Assembly: GCA_021413735.1 (NCBI GenBank)
Contig: JAIOPV010000068.1
Span: forward strand, 1-48,526
Origin: Planctomycetota bacterium
GTDB lineage: Bacteria > Planctomycetota > Planctomycetia > Gemmatales > Gemmataceae
Reading direction: 5' to 3'
DNA length: 48,526 nucleotides
Every line of letters starts with the position of its first letter. Position 1 is the stretch's first letter. This document shows positions 17,748-25,986 of the stretch, piece after piece. Below the pieces are notes generated by a model, which worked only from the letters and a program-made list of their open reading frames with translations, had not been told where the DNA came from and made no database searches. A program made the position numbers and the translations under genes.

Positions 17748-19070
17748 ATGCGTCTCGCACTCTTCATTGCGATCATTTTCGCCGTTCCGGTAACGGCTGC
17801 GGAGCCTCCGAAGGGCTTCACACCGCTGTTCAACGAGAAAGACCTCACCGGCTGGCACGGTTGGGCCATTCACGAGAAGGGTGCCGCCCCCGCAGACTTC
17901 GCGAAGCTCTCATCCGAAGATCGCACCAAGAAACTCGACGCCTGGACCGACGACGCAAAGAAGCACTGGACCGTGGACAACGGCGAACTCGTGAACGACG
18001 GCAAGGGAGCGTACCTCGCCACCGAAAAGGAATACGGTGACATTGAACTGCTGATCGAGTACAAGACAGTCGCCAAGGCCGACAGCGGCATCTATCTTCG
18101 GAACACGCCCCAGGTCCAAATCTGGGACTCGAACCAGAAGTTCGACCCGAAGAACCCCACACGGAGACCTCACCTCGGCTCCGGGGGCCTGTTCAACAAC
18201 ACCCCCGACGCAGACGGCCGCGACCCGAGCGTGGTGGCCGACAAGCCATTCGGCGAATGGAACACGTTCCGCATCCTGCAAGTTGGCGAACGCACGACGG
18301 TCTACCTCAACGACAAGCTGGTGGTCGATCACGCCCGCATGGAGAACTTCTGGGATCGCAAGTCCGCGTTGCCGAGGGTGGGGAAGATTCTGCTACAAAC
18401 GCACGGCGGCGAGATTCGCTGGCGAAACCTGTTCGTCCGCGAAATCCAGGCGAAGGAAGCGAACGAACTGCTCGCGAAGCACAAGCCCGACGGCTTCGAG
18501 AGCATCTTCAACGGCAAGGACTTCACCGGTTGGGAAGGGCCACTCGAGAATTACGAGGTCGTCGATAGCGCGATCGTGTGCAAGCCGAAGAAGGGCGGGA
18601 ACATCTACACGAAAGCCGAGTACGCCGATCACGTCATTCGGCTGGAGTACAAGCTGCCGCCGGGCGGGAACAACGGCCTCGCGTTGCGTTATCCGGGGAA
18701 CGGGGTTCACGCCGCAACTCAGGGCATGTGCGAAATGCAAATCCTCGACGACACGGCTGCGAAGTACACGAAGCTCGACCCGCGGCAATTCAACTGCTCG
18801 GCGTATGGCATGGTCGCGTCACAGAAGGGCTACCTGCGACCGGTCGGCGAATGGAACTTCCTGGAAGTGACCGTGAAGGGTTCGACGCTGCGAGCGGAAC
18901 TGAACGGTACACGCATCCTCGACGCGGATTTGAGCAAGGTGACGGAGTTCAAGGACAACCAGAAGCACCCCGGCAAGGACAACGTGAAGGGGCACTTCGG
19001 CTTCGCGGGGCACAACGACCCCGTCGCGTTCCGCAATCTTTCCATCAAAGACATCAGCGACAAAAAGTGA
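17748..19070 (+). CDS. Secreted protein with two DUF1080 domains
   Basis: The 440-residue protein has a signal peptide (MRLALFIAIIFAVPVTAA) followed by two DUF1080 beta-sandwich domains: LFNEKDLTGWHGWA (about 24) to LFVREIQ (about 228), then IFNGKDFTGWEGPLENYEV (about 252) to FRNLSIKDI at the end. Both carry the SGIYLR / NNGLALRYPG core. The domains are 3-keto-disaccharide hydrolase-like, and the tandem form may bind a polymer. The ATG at 17748 has AAGGA 9 nt upstream. It is the last gene of the DUF1549 set and converges on der. Confidence 0.92.
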   Translation: MRLALFIAIIFAVPVTAAEPPKGFTPLFNEKDLTGWHGWAIHEKGAAPADFAKLSSEDRTKKLDAWTDDAKKHWTVDNGELVNDGKGAYLATEKEYGDIELLIEYKTVAKADSGIYLRNTPQVQIWDSNQKFDPKNPTRRPHLGSGGLFNNTPDADGRDPSVVADKPFGEWNTFRILQVGERTTVYLNDKLVVDHARMENFWDRKSALPRVGKILLQTHGGEIRWRNLFVREIQAKEANELLAKHKPDGFESIFNGKDFTGWEGPLENYEVVDSAIVCKPKKGGNIYTKAEYADHVIRLEYKLPPGGNNGLALRYPGNGVHAATQGMCEMQILDDTAAKYTKLDPRQFNCSAYGMVASQKGYLRPVGEWNFLEVTVKGSTLRAELNGTRILDADLSKVTEFKDNQKHPGKDNVKGHFGFAGHNDPVAFRNLSIKDISDKK

Positions 19071-19079
19071 CCAACGTGA

Positions 19080-19104
19080 AGCGGCCGCCCCAACGGGGCG
19101 GCGT
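19080..19104. terminator. GC hairpin between convergent genes (8-bp stem, AAC loop)
   Basis: GCCGCCCC at 19084-19091 pairs with GGGGCGGC at 19095-19102. The same hairpin with flanks AGCGGCC...CGT recurs at 33162-33186, also right after a stop codon, so it is a small dispersed repeat. Its position between convergent stops (19070 and 19113) fits transcription termination, although no T-run follows. Confidence 0.6.
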
Positions 19105-19112
19105 TCCACCGG

Positions 19113-20600
19113 CTAAAAATCCCACGTCTCGGCGCCGGCCTTCTTTTTCTTGGGCTTCGGCATCGGCGCTTCTTCCTCATACACAGGCTCGGCTCGCTTC
19201 TTGTTCGGCTGACGCACAACCGGCATCTCCTCGTCGCCTTCTTCTTCGGGGATATCGAGTGCATCGTCGGCACGTCGCGGACCGCCTTCGCCCTTCGCAC
19301 GCAGCATGATCTTGATCGACACCTCAGGGAACGGCAGGTTATCGCGGAACGTCTTCGTGAGGTATCGCAGGTACGTATCCTCGAACAGCTCCGGGCCGTT
19401 CGTGAACAGCACAATCGACGGCGGATATACCCCGACCTGCGTCGCATAGAAAATCTTCGGCGTCTTACTTCCCTGCATCGGCGGCGCGGTCGCCTCGACT
19501 GCCGATCGCACAACGCGGTTCAAGTCGCCAGTGCTGACACGCAATCCCGCCTGCTTGTGCAACTGAACCGCGAGTTGCAGCAACCGCAGCACGTTCTTGC
19601 CGCTCTTCGCCGTGATGAACGCGATCGGAACGTGTTCGAGCATCGGGAACATCTTGCGGACGTAGTCGGCCATCTTGTCGGTGGTCATGTCGTCCTTGAC
19701 GAGATCCCACTTGTTCACCACGAAGATCGCCGGCTTGTTCTCGTTGACGATGTAGCCCGCGAGCTGCTTATCCACACGGCCCACGCGGTGACGGGCATCG
19801 AAGAACTGCAACACGACATCCGCACGCCGAATCGACCGCTCGGCTCGGTGCATGCTGTAGAACTCGACGTTGCTCTCGATGGAAGTCTTCTTTTGAACAC
19901 CGGCCGTGTCGATGGCCATGAACGTCTTGCCGTCACGCTGGAACAACACGTCGATGCTGTCTCGCGTGGTACCCGGCACTTCCGAAACGATCACACGCTC
20001 GCTCTCGGCGAGGCTGTTGATGAACGTGGACTTCCCGACGTTTCGCCGACCGACAATGGCGATCTTCAGGGCCGCCTCCGCCGGCGGCAACTCGTGCGTG
20101 TCGGGCGGCAACTTCGCGTACACCGCTTCGAGCAGTTCGCCACGACCGAGCTTTTGATCAGCGCTGACCGTGAGCGGTTCGCCATAGCCGAGTGCGTTGA
20201 ACTCGCCCGCAAGTTGGGCGATCTTCTCGGTGTCGGCCTTGTTCGCCACGAGAACGACCGGCTTCTTCACCGCACGCAACCGCACCGCGACATCCTGATC
20301 GAGCGGCGTCACGCCATCGCGGACATCGACGACGAAGACGACAACCGATGCGGTGTCGAGGGCTATCTGAATTTGCCGTTCGACGTCTGCGGTCAGGTCA
20401 TCGACATCGACGATGCCAATGCCGCCGGTATCCATCAATTCAAAGAACCGCTCCTTGAACTCGACAACTGTGGCGACACGATCGCGTGTCACGCCCGCAG
20501 CGGGGTCAACGATGCTGATTCGCCGGTTCGCGAGCCAGTTGAATAGCGACGACTTGCCGACATTCGGCCGGCCAATGATCGCAACAGTGGGAAGGGACAT
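19113..20600 (-). CDS. der: Ribosome-assembly GTPase Der (EngA)
   Basis: The 495-residue protein has the two tandem GTPase domains and KH-like C-terminal domain of Der, needed for 50S ribosome maturation. P-loops are GRPNVGKSS and GRRNVGKST, G3 motifs DTGG and DTAG, G4 motifs NKAD and NKWD, with the KH-like segment KIFYATQVGVYPPSIVLF near 420. A charged tail of about 45 residues (PEEEGDEEMPVV, then KPKKKKAGAETWDF) extends beyond the usual family end. The ATG at 20600 is the family start, but no Shine-Dalgarno precedes it. Instead an AACAC-rich palindrome begins 2 nt upstream. Confidence 0.97.
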   Translation of the reverse strand: MSLPTVAIIGRPNVGKSSLFNWLANRRISIVDPAAGVTRDRVATVVEFKERFFELMDTGGIGIVDVDDLTADVERQIQIALDTASVVVFVVDVRDGVTPLDQDVAVRLRAVKKPVVLVANKADTEKIAQLAGEFNALGYGEPLTVSADQKLGRGELLEAVYAKLPPDTHELPPAEAALKIAIVGRRNVGKSTFINSLAESERVIVSEVPGTTRDSIDVLFQRDGKTFMAIDTAGVQKKTSIESNVEFYSMHRAERSIRRADVVLQFFDARHRVGRVDKQLAGYIVNENKPAIFVVNKWDLVKDDMTTDKMADYVRKMFPMLEHVPIAFITAKSGKNVLRLLQLAVQLHKQAGLRVSTGDLNRVVRSAVEATAPPMQGSKTPKIFYATQVGVYPPSIVLFTNGPELFEDTYLRYLTKTFRDNLPFPEVSIKIMLRAKGEGGPRRADDALDIPEEEGDEEMPVVRQPNKKRAEPVYEEEAPMPKPKKKKAGAETWDF

Positions 20601-20602
20601 TG

Positions 20603-20692
20603 TGTTTAGTGTGTGGTGTTGAGTGTTTGGTGTTTTGCATTCGGAGTTGTGCGGTTGGTGAACGAAACACCAAACACACAACACTAAACACC
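20603..20692. repeat. AACAC-rich imperfect palindrome between SDR and der
   Basis: The arm at 20603-20635 (TGTTTAGTGTG..., ending TTGGTGTTT) is the near-complement of 20665-20692. Both are built of ACACTAAAC and ACACCAAAC words. It lies between the SDR stop at 20696 and the der start at 20600, both on the minus strand, and covers nearly the whole gap. Confidence 0.8.
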
Positions 20693-20695
20693 AAC

Positions 20696-21475
20696 TCACC
20701 AGATCGTGAATCCACCGTCCACAACCAAGGTTGCGCCGGTGATGTAACTGCTGGCGTCGCTCGCCAGGAAGACCGCTGCGGGGCCGAGTTCAGCCGGTTC
20801 GCCAAGCCGACCCATCGGAATGTGTGCCTCGAACGTCGCCCGTAACTCCGGCTTCTCGGCGTACCACTTCTTGTTCGGGTCCGTCAGAAAACCGCCCGGA
20901 GCGATGGCATTCACACGCACGCCGCGTTCGGCCCAGTCCGCGGCGAGCGAACGGGTCAGCCCCGTGAGCGCAGCCTTTGCTGTTTCATAGTGCCGACCGC
21001 GAATGCCCTTGATCGCCAGCGGACCCGCGATGCTCGTGATGTTGATGATCGACCCACGCCGCCGTTCCAGCATCGGCTTGCCCATGTGCTGACAGCACAC
21101 CAGAGCGCTGGTCAGGTTCAGATCGAACAGCTTCTTCCACTCGTCAATCGGGAAGTCTTCGGTCGCGATATCGGCCCGGCGACCGCCGACATTGTTCACG
21201 AGAATGTCGATGGGCTTGCCGATCCCGAGCACTTCCTTGCACACCTCGGCAGCCACTTCCGGAGTGCCGACATCGCCGACGGCAATGCCAACCCAGCGAC
21301 CGAGCTGCGCCAATTCCCTCGCTGCTGTATCGAGCGACGCTTCTTCACGCCCAACGAGCAGAATGTCGGCACCGGCTTCCGCGAGAGCCTGAGCCATCGC
21401 GCGGCCCAACCCTCGGCTGCCGCCCGTAATCATCGCCGTGCGACCAATCAGCGAGAATTTCTGAAGCACGCTCAT
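20696..21475 (-). CDS. SDR-family oxidoreductase
   Basis: The 259-residue classical short-chain dehydrogenase has the NAD(P) loop GGSRGLGR (18-25), NNVG (94-97), catalytic Ser148, Tyr163 and Lys167 (RHYETAK), and ends with GATLVVDGGFTIW. It resembles gluconate 5-dehydrogenase and 3-oxoacyl-ACP reductase relatives. The ATG at 21475 has CAGGT 5 nt upstream. It precedes der on the same strand, separated by a palindrome. The substrate cannot be told from sequence; a sugar acid or alcohol is likely. Confidence 0.92.
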   Translation of the reverse strand: MSVLQKFSLIGRTAMITGGSRGLGRAMAQALAEAGADILLVGREEASLDTAARELAQLGRWVGIAVGDVGTPEVAAEVCKEVLGIGKPIDILVNNVGGRRADIATEDFPIDEWKKLFDLNLTSALVCCQHMGKPMLERRRGSIINITSIAGPLAIKGIRGRHYETAKAALTGLTRSLAADWAERGVRVNAIAPGGFLTDPNKKWYAEKPELRATFEAHIPMGRLGEPAELGPAAVFLASDASSYITGATLVVDGGFTIW

Positions 21476-21603
21476 ACATACCTGCGGGAACGCTGTTCTG
21501 GAGCCAACCGCTTATTATATCGCGCCGGGCCGTTGTTGGAATCGCGACGCAATCATTGAGATGCCGCTTACGTTTCACAAATCTGAAAGTCCAGTGATGT
21601 ATC

Positions 21604-21730
21604 GGCTTCTCATTGGTTCCGGGCGACATGCCCACCCCACATCCGGAACCATGATTTCAGCCCCGGAACCACGTCATTCGCCTCCGGAACCAAACGATTG
21701 ACGTCCGGAACCATGACTTCACCCTGGAGA
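21604..21730 (-). repeat. GGTTCCGG dispersed repeat, copy B (five units)
   Basis: Read on the minus strand, GGTTCCGGA-type units recur about every 20-22 bp and end in GTCGCCCGGAACC, matching copy A at 13361-13502 through almost its whole length. Copy A has one more unit. This copy lies upstream of both the SDR gene and the end of the HAD gene, in a 266-bp gap that otherwise holds nothing recognisable. Confidence 0.8.
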
Positions 21731-21742
21731 GTACCGAATACT

Positions 21743-22246
21743 TCACTCTCGATATCGGTACTCTTTGGGCAAGTCGACAGGCGTGGCAGGTCGTTCGTTC
21801 CGGATGCGCCGAGCAACAGCATCCCTCACGCAATCAGCCCAACCCGGATCATCGAAAATGACGGCACAGACATTCGCCTCAGCATGGTTTTCCAGCCAGA
21901 CGCCCCAGCTATCATCGACGTGCAGTTGAATTCCGAATCGTGCTGGATCTTTGCTTCTGCCGCGTCGGCCGCACATCCGTTCGTGAGCGTTCTGGTTGAT
22001 GACCTTCCGGATTCGGACACCGAAACCCCACAGCCACCACGAAACGCTCATCGGCGAGCGGTACGAGGTTGTGTAGACCCACAGTTCGTGGCCCGCCGCC
22101 GAGAGTTCTCGGAGCAACTCGACAGCACCAAGCCTGAGAGGCTCGCGAACCCAAGGCCGCAACCACCACGGGACGCGGTTCGGTTCGTGGAGCGCACCGG
22201 GTTGGTAGCAGATCAGTGTGTCGTCGAGGTCGAACGAAATCCGCAT
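21743..22246 (-). CDS. HAD-superfamily hydrolase
   Basis: The 167-residue protein starts with HAD motif I, ISFDLDDTL (Asp6 and Asp8), has motif II at VYTTSYRS (about 57-64), and motif IV-like LHVDDSWGVWLE (about 108-119). No cap domain is evident, so it may act on a large substrate or a protein. No strong Shine-Dalgarno precedes the ATG. The start is 55 nt downstream of the ubiX stop on the same strand, so the two are probably co-transcribed. The substrate is unknown. Confidence 0.85.
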   Translation of the reverse strand: MRISFDLDDTLICYQPGALHEPNRVPWWLRPWVREPLRLGAVELLRELSAAGHELWVYTTSYRSPMSVSWWLWGFGVRIRKVINQNAHERMCGRRGRSKDPARFGIQLHVDDSWGVWLENHAEANVCAVIFDDPGWADCVRDAVARRIRNERPATPVDLPKEYRYRE

Positions 22247-22300
22247 ATCGGGAAATACGTGAATCGGGGAATCTGTGTTCGGGTCATCGCAGCAGCACGG

Positions 22301-22924
22301 TCAATGCCTATCGGTTTCTCCCCAACGCTGCAACAAACTGTGTTCGACCCCGAGTTGATCGCAGATACGCCCGACAACGAAATCCACCATATCCGCCACG
22401 GTTTGCGGACGAGTGTAGAACGCAGGCATCGCCGGCAACACCACAGCACCCGCTTCGGCCACCGCCACCATGTTCCGCAACTGGATCAACCCCAGTGGCG
22501 TCTCGCGTGGCACGAGCACTAACTTCCGACGCTCCTTCAAGTGAACGTCGGCGGCCCGATGGATCAGGTTCTCGGAAACGCCGTGAGCAATCGCCGCGAG
22601 CGTTCCCATGCTGCACGGGCACACCACCATCCCACCCGTCAGGAACGAACCGCTGGCGATTCCGGCCCCGAAGTTCCGGAAATAGTGATACTTCAACCGC
22701 GACAGATCCAACCCTTCCGCAGTTGGGCCGAGCAATTCGCGGGGATCGAATTCTCCTTCCCCCAGTCGTAGCGGGCGACCGATTTCGCGGTCGAAGACCT
22801 CAACCGCTGCTGGACTGATGGTGAGATGAACCGTGCGGCCCATGCGGAGCAGCACTTCCACGAGTCGCAGACCATACGGCGAACCGCTGGCACCGGTGAA
22901 CGCAACCACGAGATCGGAGGACAT
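22301..22924 (-). CDS. ubiX: Flavin prenyltransferase UbiX
   Basis: The 207-residue protein begins with LVVAFTGASGSPYGLRLVEVL, the FMN-binding Rossmann start of UbiX/Pad1. It continues with GSFLTGGMVVCPCSMGTLAAIAHG and LVLVPRETPLGLIQLRNM, both hallmarks of the family that makes prenylated FMN for UbiD-type decarboxylases. The ATG at 22924 has an AGGAG Shine-Dalgarno; upstream frame is rejected because it overlaps the divergent promoter. No ubiD gene is in the window, so its partner must be elsewhere. It is followed by a HAD gene on the same strand. Confidence 0.95.
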   Translation of the reverse strand: MSSDLVVAFTGASGSPYGLRLVEVLLRMGRTVHLTISPAAVEVFDREIGRPLRLGEGEFDPRELLGPTAEGLDLSRLKYHYFRNFGAGIASGSFLTGGMVVCPCSMGTLAAIAHGVSENLIHRAADVHLKERRKLVLVPRETPLGLIQLRNMVAVAEAGAVVLPAMPAFYTRPQTVADMVDFVVGRICDQLGVEHSLLQRWGETDRH

Positions 22925-23018
22925 GACGACTCCTGCCGAGTGCAAAACAACCCTTCCGCGAACACCAATCACACCGCACAATGGTATGGATAGTTCACTC
23001 GGACGGAGGAACCCGACA

Positions 23019-24431
23019 ATGACACGGTTTACCATTCTCGCTGGTTCCATGCTGATCGCCGTCGGGTTTGTGTTCGGTCAACAGCCGCCGATGCCACCCA
23101 TCGGGCTTGCGAACTGGTCGTTCGACGAACTCACGCTCATGAACGGTGGCAAAATTCAGGGTTTGCTCGTGTCCGAAGGTCCGGATGGGATCCGGTTCAA
23201 GTCCGTGACCCAACTGCCAGGCCGCCCCACCGTCATGCTGACGTGGTTTCACACCAAGGCCGAGGTCGCCAGCATCAAGAGGCTCCCGGATGCCGAGCGC
23301 ACCATTCTTAAAGAGCGTCTCGCGGAACTCGACACCAACGGCAAGGGCGAACGCGACCGCATGGATTCGCTGGAACTCATCTCGAAAGATTGGCCCGGCA
23401 AACCCGGCGCGGCAAAAGTGTACGAATCCGAACACTTCGAGTTGTACTCGACCGGCTCAGAAGAGTTGACTCGTCGTTCCGCCGTTCGGCTCGAACAGGT
23501 TTACACTGCGTTCGCCCGATCCCTGCCTCCGACGGTGAAGGATGGCAAGCCGACCCGAATCATGCTCGCAACCGACAGGGAAGAATACCGGACTCTGCTC
23601 GGGCCACTGCGGGAAACACTGCTCTTGAACCCAGCGGTGTACGATCGAGAAACCAACCGCGTGCTGTGCGGACACGATCTGAAGCAACTCGGCGACCAAC
23701 TCCAAAACGCACGTATCCAACACGGGCAGCAACTCGCAACGCTCGCTCGCTACGAAGGCGAGATCCGGAAGCTCTACAAAGTTCCGGAACTCACTCGCTA
23801 CCTCGAAGTGGTTCGCCTGGAACGCAGCCGGGTCTGGAAAGCAGACACCGACAACGGCATCAAGTTCGACAAAGCCACAGCGGCCGTGTTCGCTGTGCTG
23901 TACCACGAGGCGTTCCACGCTTACGTCGGAACGTTCGTATATCCCGCGTTGAAGCCTGACGACGTGAAAGCTGGCAAGGGCACAGGCGAGTTACCTCGCT
24001 GGCTCAACGAAGGACTGGCTCAGGTGTTCGAGACATCCGTTGTGGAGGCTGGCGAACTGCGGGCCGACACGCCCAACAAGGCGAGGCTGGATCTGGCCAA
24101 GGAATCGCTGAAGGCGAAAAACGGTAACTCGCTTGTGCCGTTGTCCGATCTTCTTGTCACGGGGAAGGAAGCATTCCTGGCTTCGCACGCGGATCAGAAA
24201 GCGGCTGCGAATCGCGCCTATCTTTCGAGCTGGGCACTCGCGTACTACCTGACGTTCGACCGTCGAGTGATCGGAACCGCTGGCTTCCGCAAGTACCTCG
24301 TTGCCGTGAACTCAGGCGACGATCCTCGGCAAGCGTTCGCCGGTCTTGTCGGCAAGGATCTCGCTGCGTTCGAGAAAGACTGGCACGCCTACTTGCTGCG
24401 ATTAAACTCGGACGGGACGCTTGCGAAGTGA
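23019..24431 (+). CDS. Secreted DUF1570 metallopeptidase-like protein
   Basis: The 470-residue protein has a signal peptide (MTRFTILAGSMLIAVGFVFG) and a gluzincin-type zinc motif HEAFH (296-300) with a downstream Glu331 in WLNEGLAQVFE. This order is characteristic of DUF1570 in planctomycetes. The N-terminal part before residue 120 has no clear match. The ATG at 23019 has a GGAGGAA Shine-Dalgarno. It is divergent from ubiX. Proteolytic activity is predicted from the intact HExxH but not proven for the family. Confidence 0.88.
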   Translation: MTRFTILAGSMLIAVGFVFGQQPPMPPIGLANWSFDELTLMNGGKIQGLLVSEGPDGIRFKSVTQLPGRPTVMLTWFHTKAEVASIKRLPDAERTILKERLAELDTNGKGERDRMDSLELISKDWPGKPGAAKVYESEHFELYSTGSEELTRRSAVRLEQVYTAFARSLPPTVKDGKPTRIMLATDREEYRTLLGPLRETLLLNPAVYDRETNRVLCGHDLKQLGDQLQNARIQHGQQLATLARYEGEIRKLYKVPELTRYLEVVRLERSRVWKADTDNGIKFDKATAAVFAVLYHEAFHAYVGTFVYPALKPDDVKAGKGTGELPRWLNEGLAQVFETSVVEAGELRADTPNKARLDLAKESLKAKNGNSLVPLSDLLVTGKEAFLASHADQKAAANRAYLSSWALAYYLTFDRRVIGTAGFRKYLVAVNSGDDPRQAFAGLVGKDLAAFEKDWHAYLLRLNSDGTLAK

Positions 24432-24452
24432 TCCGAAACGAACCAAACGAAA

Positions 24453-24484
24453 AAGCCCCTCGTTGTTGGGTCAACGAGGGGCTT
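24453..24484 (-). terminator. Rho-independent terminator of the Gly/Tyr-rich protein gene
   Basis: A 13-bp perfect stem (AAGCCCCTCGTTG at 24453-24465 with 24472-24484) and 6-nt loop is followed on the minus strand by TTTTTCGTTT. It sits 16 nt beyond the minus-strand stop codon, and can also serve the converging DUF1570 gene, less well because that side lacks a T-run. Confidence 0.85.
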
Positions 24485-24499
24485 CGCATTCACTGGGAA

Positions 24500-25306
24500 T
24501 CACTTTTCGCCATACGCCTTGTAGGTGTATGGCTTGCTCGTTTTGACCTTGATCAGCGAGATCGGCACATCGCCGGTCGCCGAGGGAACTGCTTGAGTCT
24601 TGGGCGTCGGGTCCGCGAGTGGAATCGGAACCGGGTTCGACGGACCACCATCGTAACGGAGACCGTCGGCTGGGGTCGCGTTCAGCGGAACCGCCGGTGC
24701 GTTCAGATCGGCTGCAGTTGCGCTGATCCCGTAATAGGCAGAACTGCAACCGTAACTGTAACTCGGGTAGTAGCTGCTGTAACCATACCCGCTGGAGCCG
24801 CCATAACCGCCGTACCCCAACCCAAGACCAAGGCCATATCCAAAACCGTAGAAGGGTCGGTAGTACGAGCTGTAGTACGGTCGGTAGTAACCACCGTAAC
24901 CACCATAGCCGTAACCGCGATAGCCGTAACCACCGTAGCCGTAACCGCGGTAACCGGTGTAATAACCACCGCGATAGCCACCGTAGCCGCCGTACCCACC
25001 GCGATAACCACCGTACCCACCATGGTATCCGCCATACCCACCGTGGTATCCGCCACCGCCATGGTAGCCACCACCGTGATAACCACCACCACCGTGGTAG
25101 CCACCGCCGCCACCGCCGTGACCACCGTGAGCAGTGAGAACGGTGTCGTCTTCCGCGGCTGCCTGTGAAGCGGTGCCCGAACCGCCGAGCGTCATCGTCG
25201 TGCCAAAGTGCGACTTGATTGGACTGACATCTTCAGCGGTCGCCACTCCGTTCAGCGTCAACACTGCTCCGAGAGCGAGTGCTGATGCCCCAATTGTGCG
25301 AATCAT
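24500..25306 (-). CDS. Secreted Gly/Tyr/His-rich low-complexity protein
   Basis: The 268-residue protein has a signal peptide (MIRTIGASALALGAVLTLNGVATA) and a central region, about 60-190, of short repeats such as GGYHGG, GGYRGGYGGYG and YGYRGYGYGG. A Tyr/Ser segment (YRPYYSSYYRPFYGFGYGLG) and a non-repetitive C-terminus follow. The Gly-Tyr composition resembles secreted structural or biofilm-matrix proteins, so a cell-surface role is possible. The ATG at 25306 has GAGAGGA upstream. A strong terminator follows. I know no precise homologue. Confidence 0.85.
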   Translation of the reverse strand: MIRTIGASALALGAVLTLNGVATAEDVSPIKSHFGTTMTLGGSGTASQAAAEDDTVLTAHGGHGGGGGGYHGGGGYHGGGYHGGGGYHGGYGGYHGGYGGYRGGYGGYGGYRGGYYTGYRGYGYGGYGYRGYGYGGYGGYYRPYYSSYYRPFYGFGYGLGLGLGYGGYGGSSGYGYSSYYPSYSYGCSSAYYGISATAADLNAPAVPLNATPADGLRYDGGPSNPVPIPLADPTPKTQAVPSATGDVPISLIKVKTSKPYTYKAYGEK

Positions 25307-25520
25307 TGTGTCCTCTCCCGAAGATCCCATGATCTTCATTCCCGATGGTGAAGGGCGTTCCGCTGGCGCACCATCTACCCCGATTGTAGACGTCAGCGCG
25401 GACAAACGGAAGCGACGCACAACAAATCTCATCAATGGGCACAGTCTCTTTGCGATCCGGTCGTTCGTGTGTCATGCTTCCTCGGTTGCCGCGAGGTGTC
25501 CGAGTTCTGTCGAGGCTGTC

Positions 25521-25916
25521 ATGCGTCAATTCACGTTGTTCCTCGTCCTTGTTAGCCTGTATGCGGTGCTCGTCGGCAGTCAGTTCAAGGCATCCGACGG
25601 TGATCGGCTGGTAGCGGTTACCCGGAGTGTGACGGGAAAGCTGCGTGAAGCCCTTCCCCCGACGCTGAACGTGATCGCTCCGCTCGACACTCTCAGACGC
25701 GAACTCCCGACACGGCCCGAAGACGCCGTGCGTTCCAGGCTCGCTGCGGATCGTCGCCTCATCGGTTTGGATGTGACGGTGATAGGCGAGGGCAGCACCG
25801 TGAAACTGCGTGGCGTGATGCCAGATGCGAAATCCCGCAGGGTGGCATTGAGCCTGGCTGAGAACACGGCGGGCGTCGAACAGGTCGTGGACGAACTGGC
25901 GATTCCGGTCGAGTGA
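25521..25916 (+). CDS. BON-domain protein, exported or membrane-anchored
   Basis: The 131-residue protein has an N-terminal hydrophobic segment (TLFLVLVSLYAVLVG) and a BON-like domain at 68-131: SRLAADRRLIGLDVTVIGEGSTVKLRGVMPDAKSRRVALSLAENTAGVEQVVDEL. BON domains bind phospholipid or stabilise envelopes. The ATG at 25521 follows GAGG at a 5-nt spacing; longer frames upstream belong to shadow reading. It precedes another secreted protein on the same strand. Confidence 0.8.
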   Translation: MRQFTLFLVLVSLYAVLVGSQFKASDGDRLVAVTRSVTGKLREALPPTLNVIAPLDTLRRELPTRPEDAVRSRLAADRRLIGLDVTVIGEGSTVKLRGVMPDAKSRRVALSLAENTAGVEQVVDELAIPVE

Positions 25917-25986
25917 AGGTTGGCCTTCCCAGGTTGCCGCGATGTGGGTATCTCCCCGTCGGTTCCATGAACCACGGAGATTCCCC

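Noticed and set aside
24703-25168. Long Thr/Val/Ala-repeat frames on both strands
   Set aside because: They are shadows of the Gly/Tyr-rich protein repeats in other frames.
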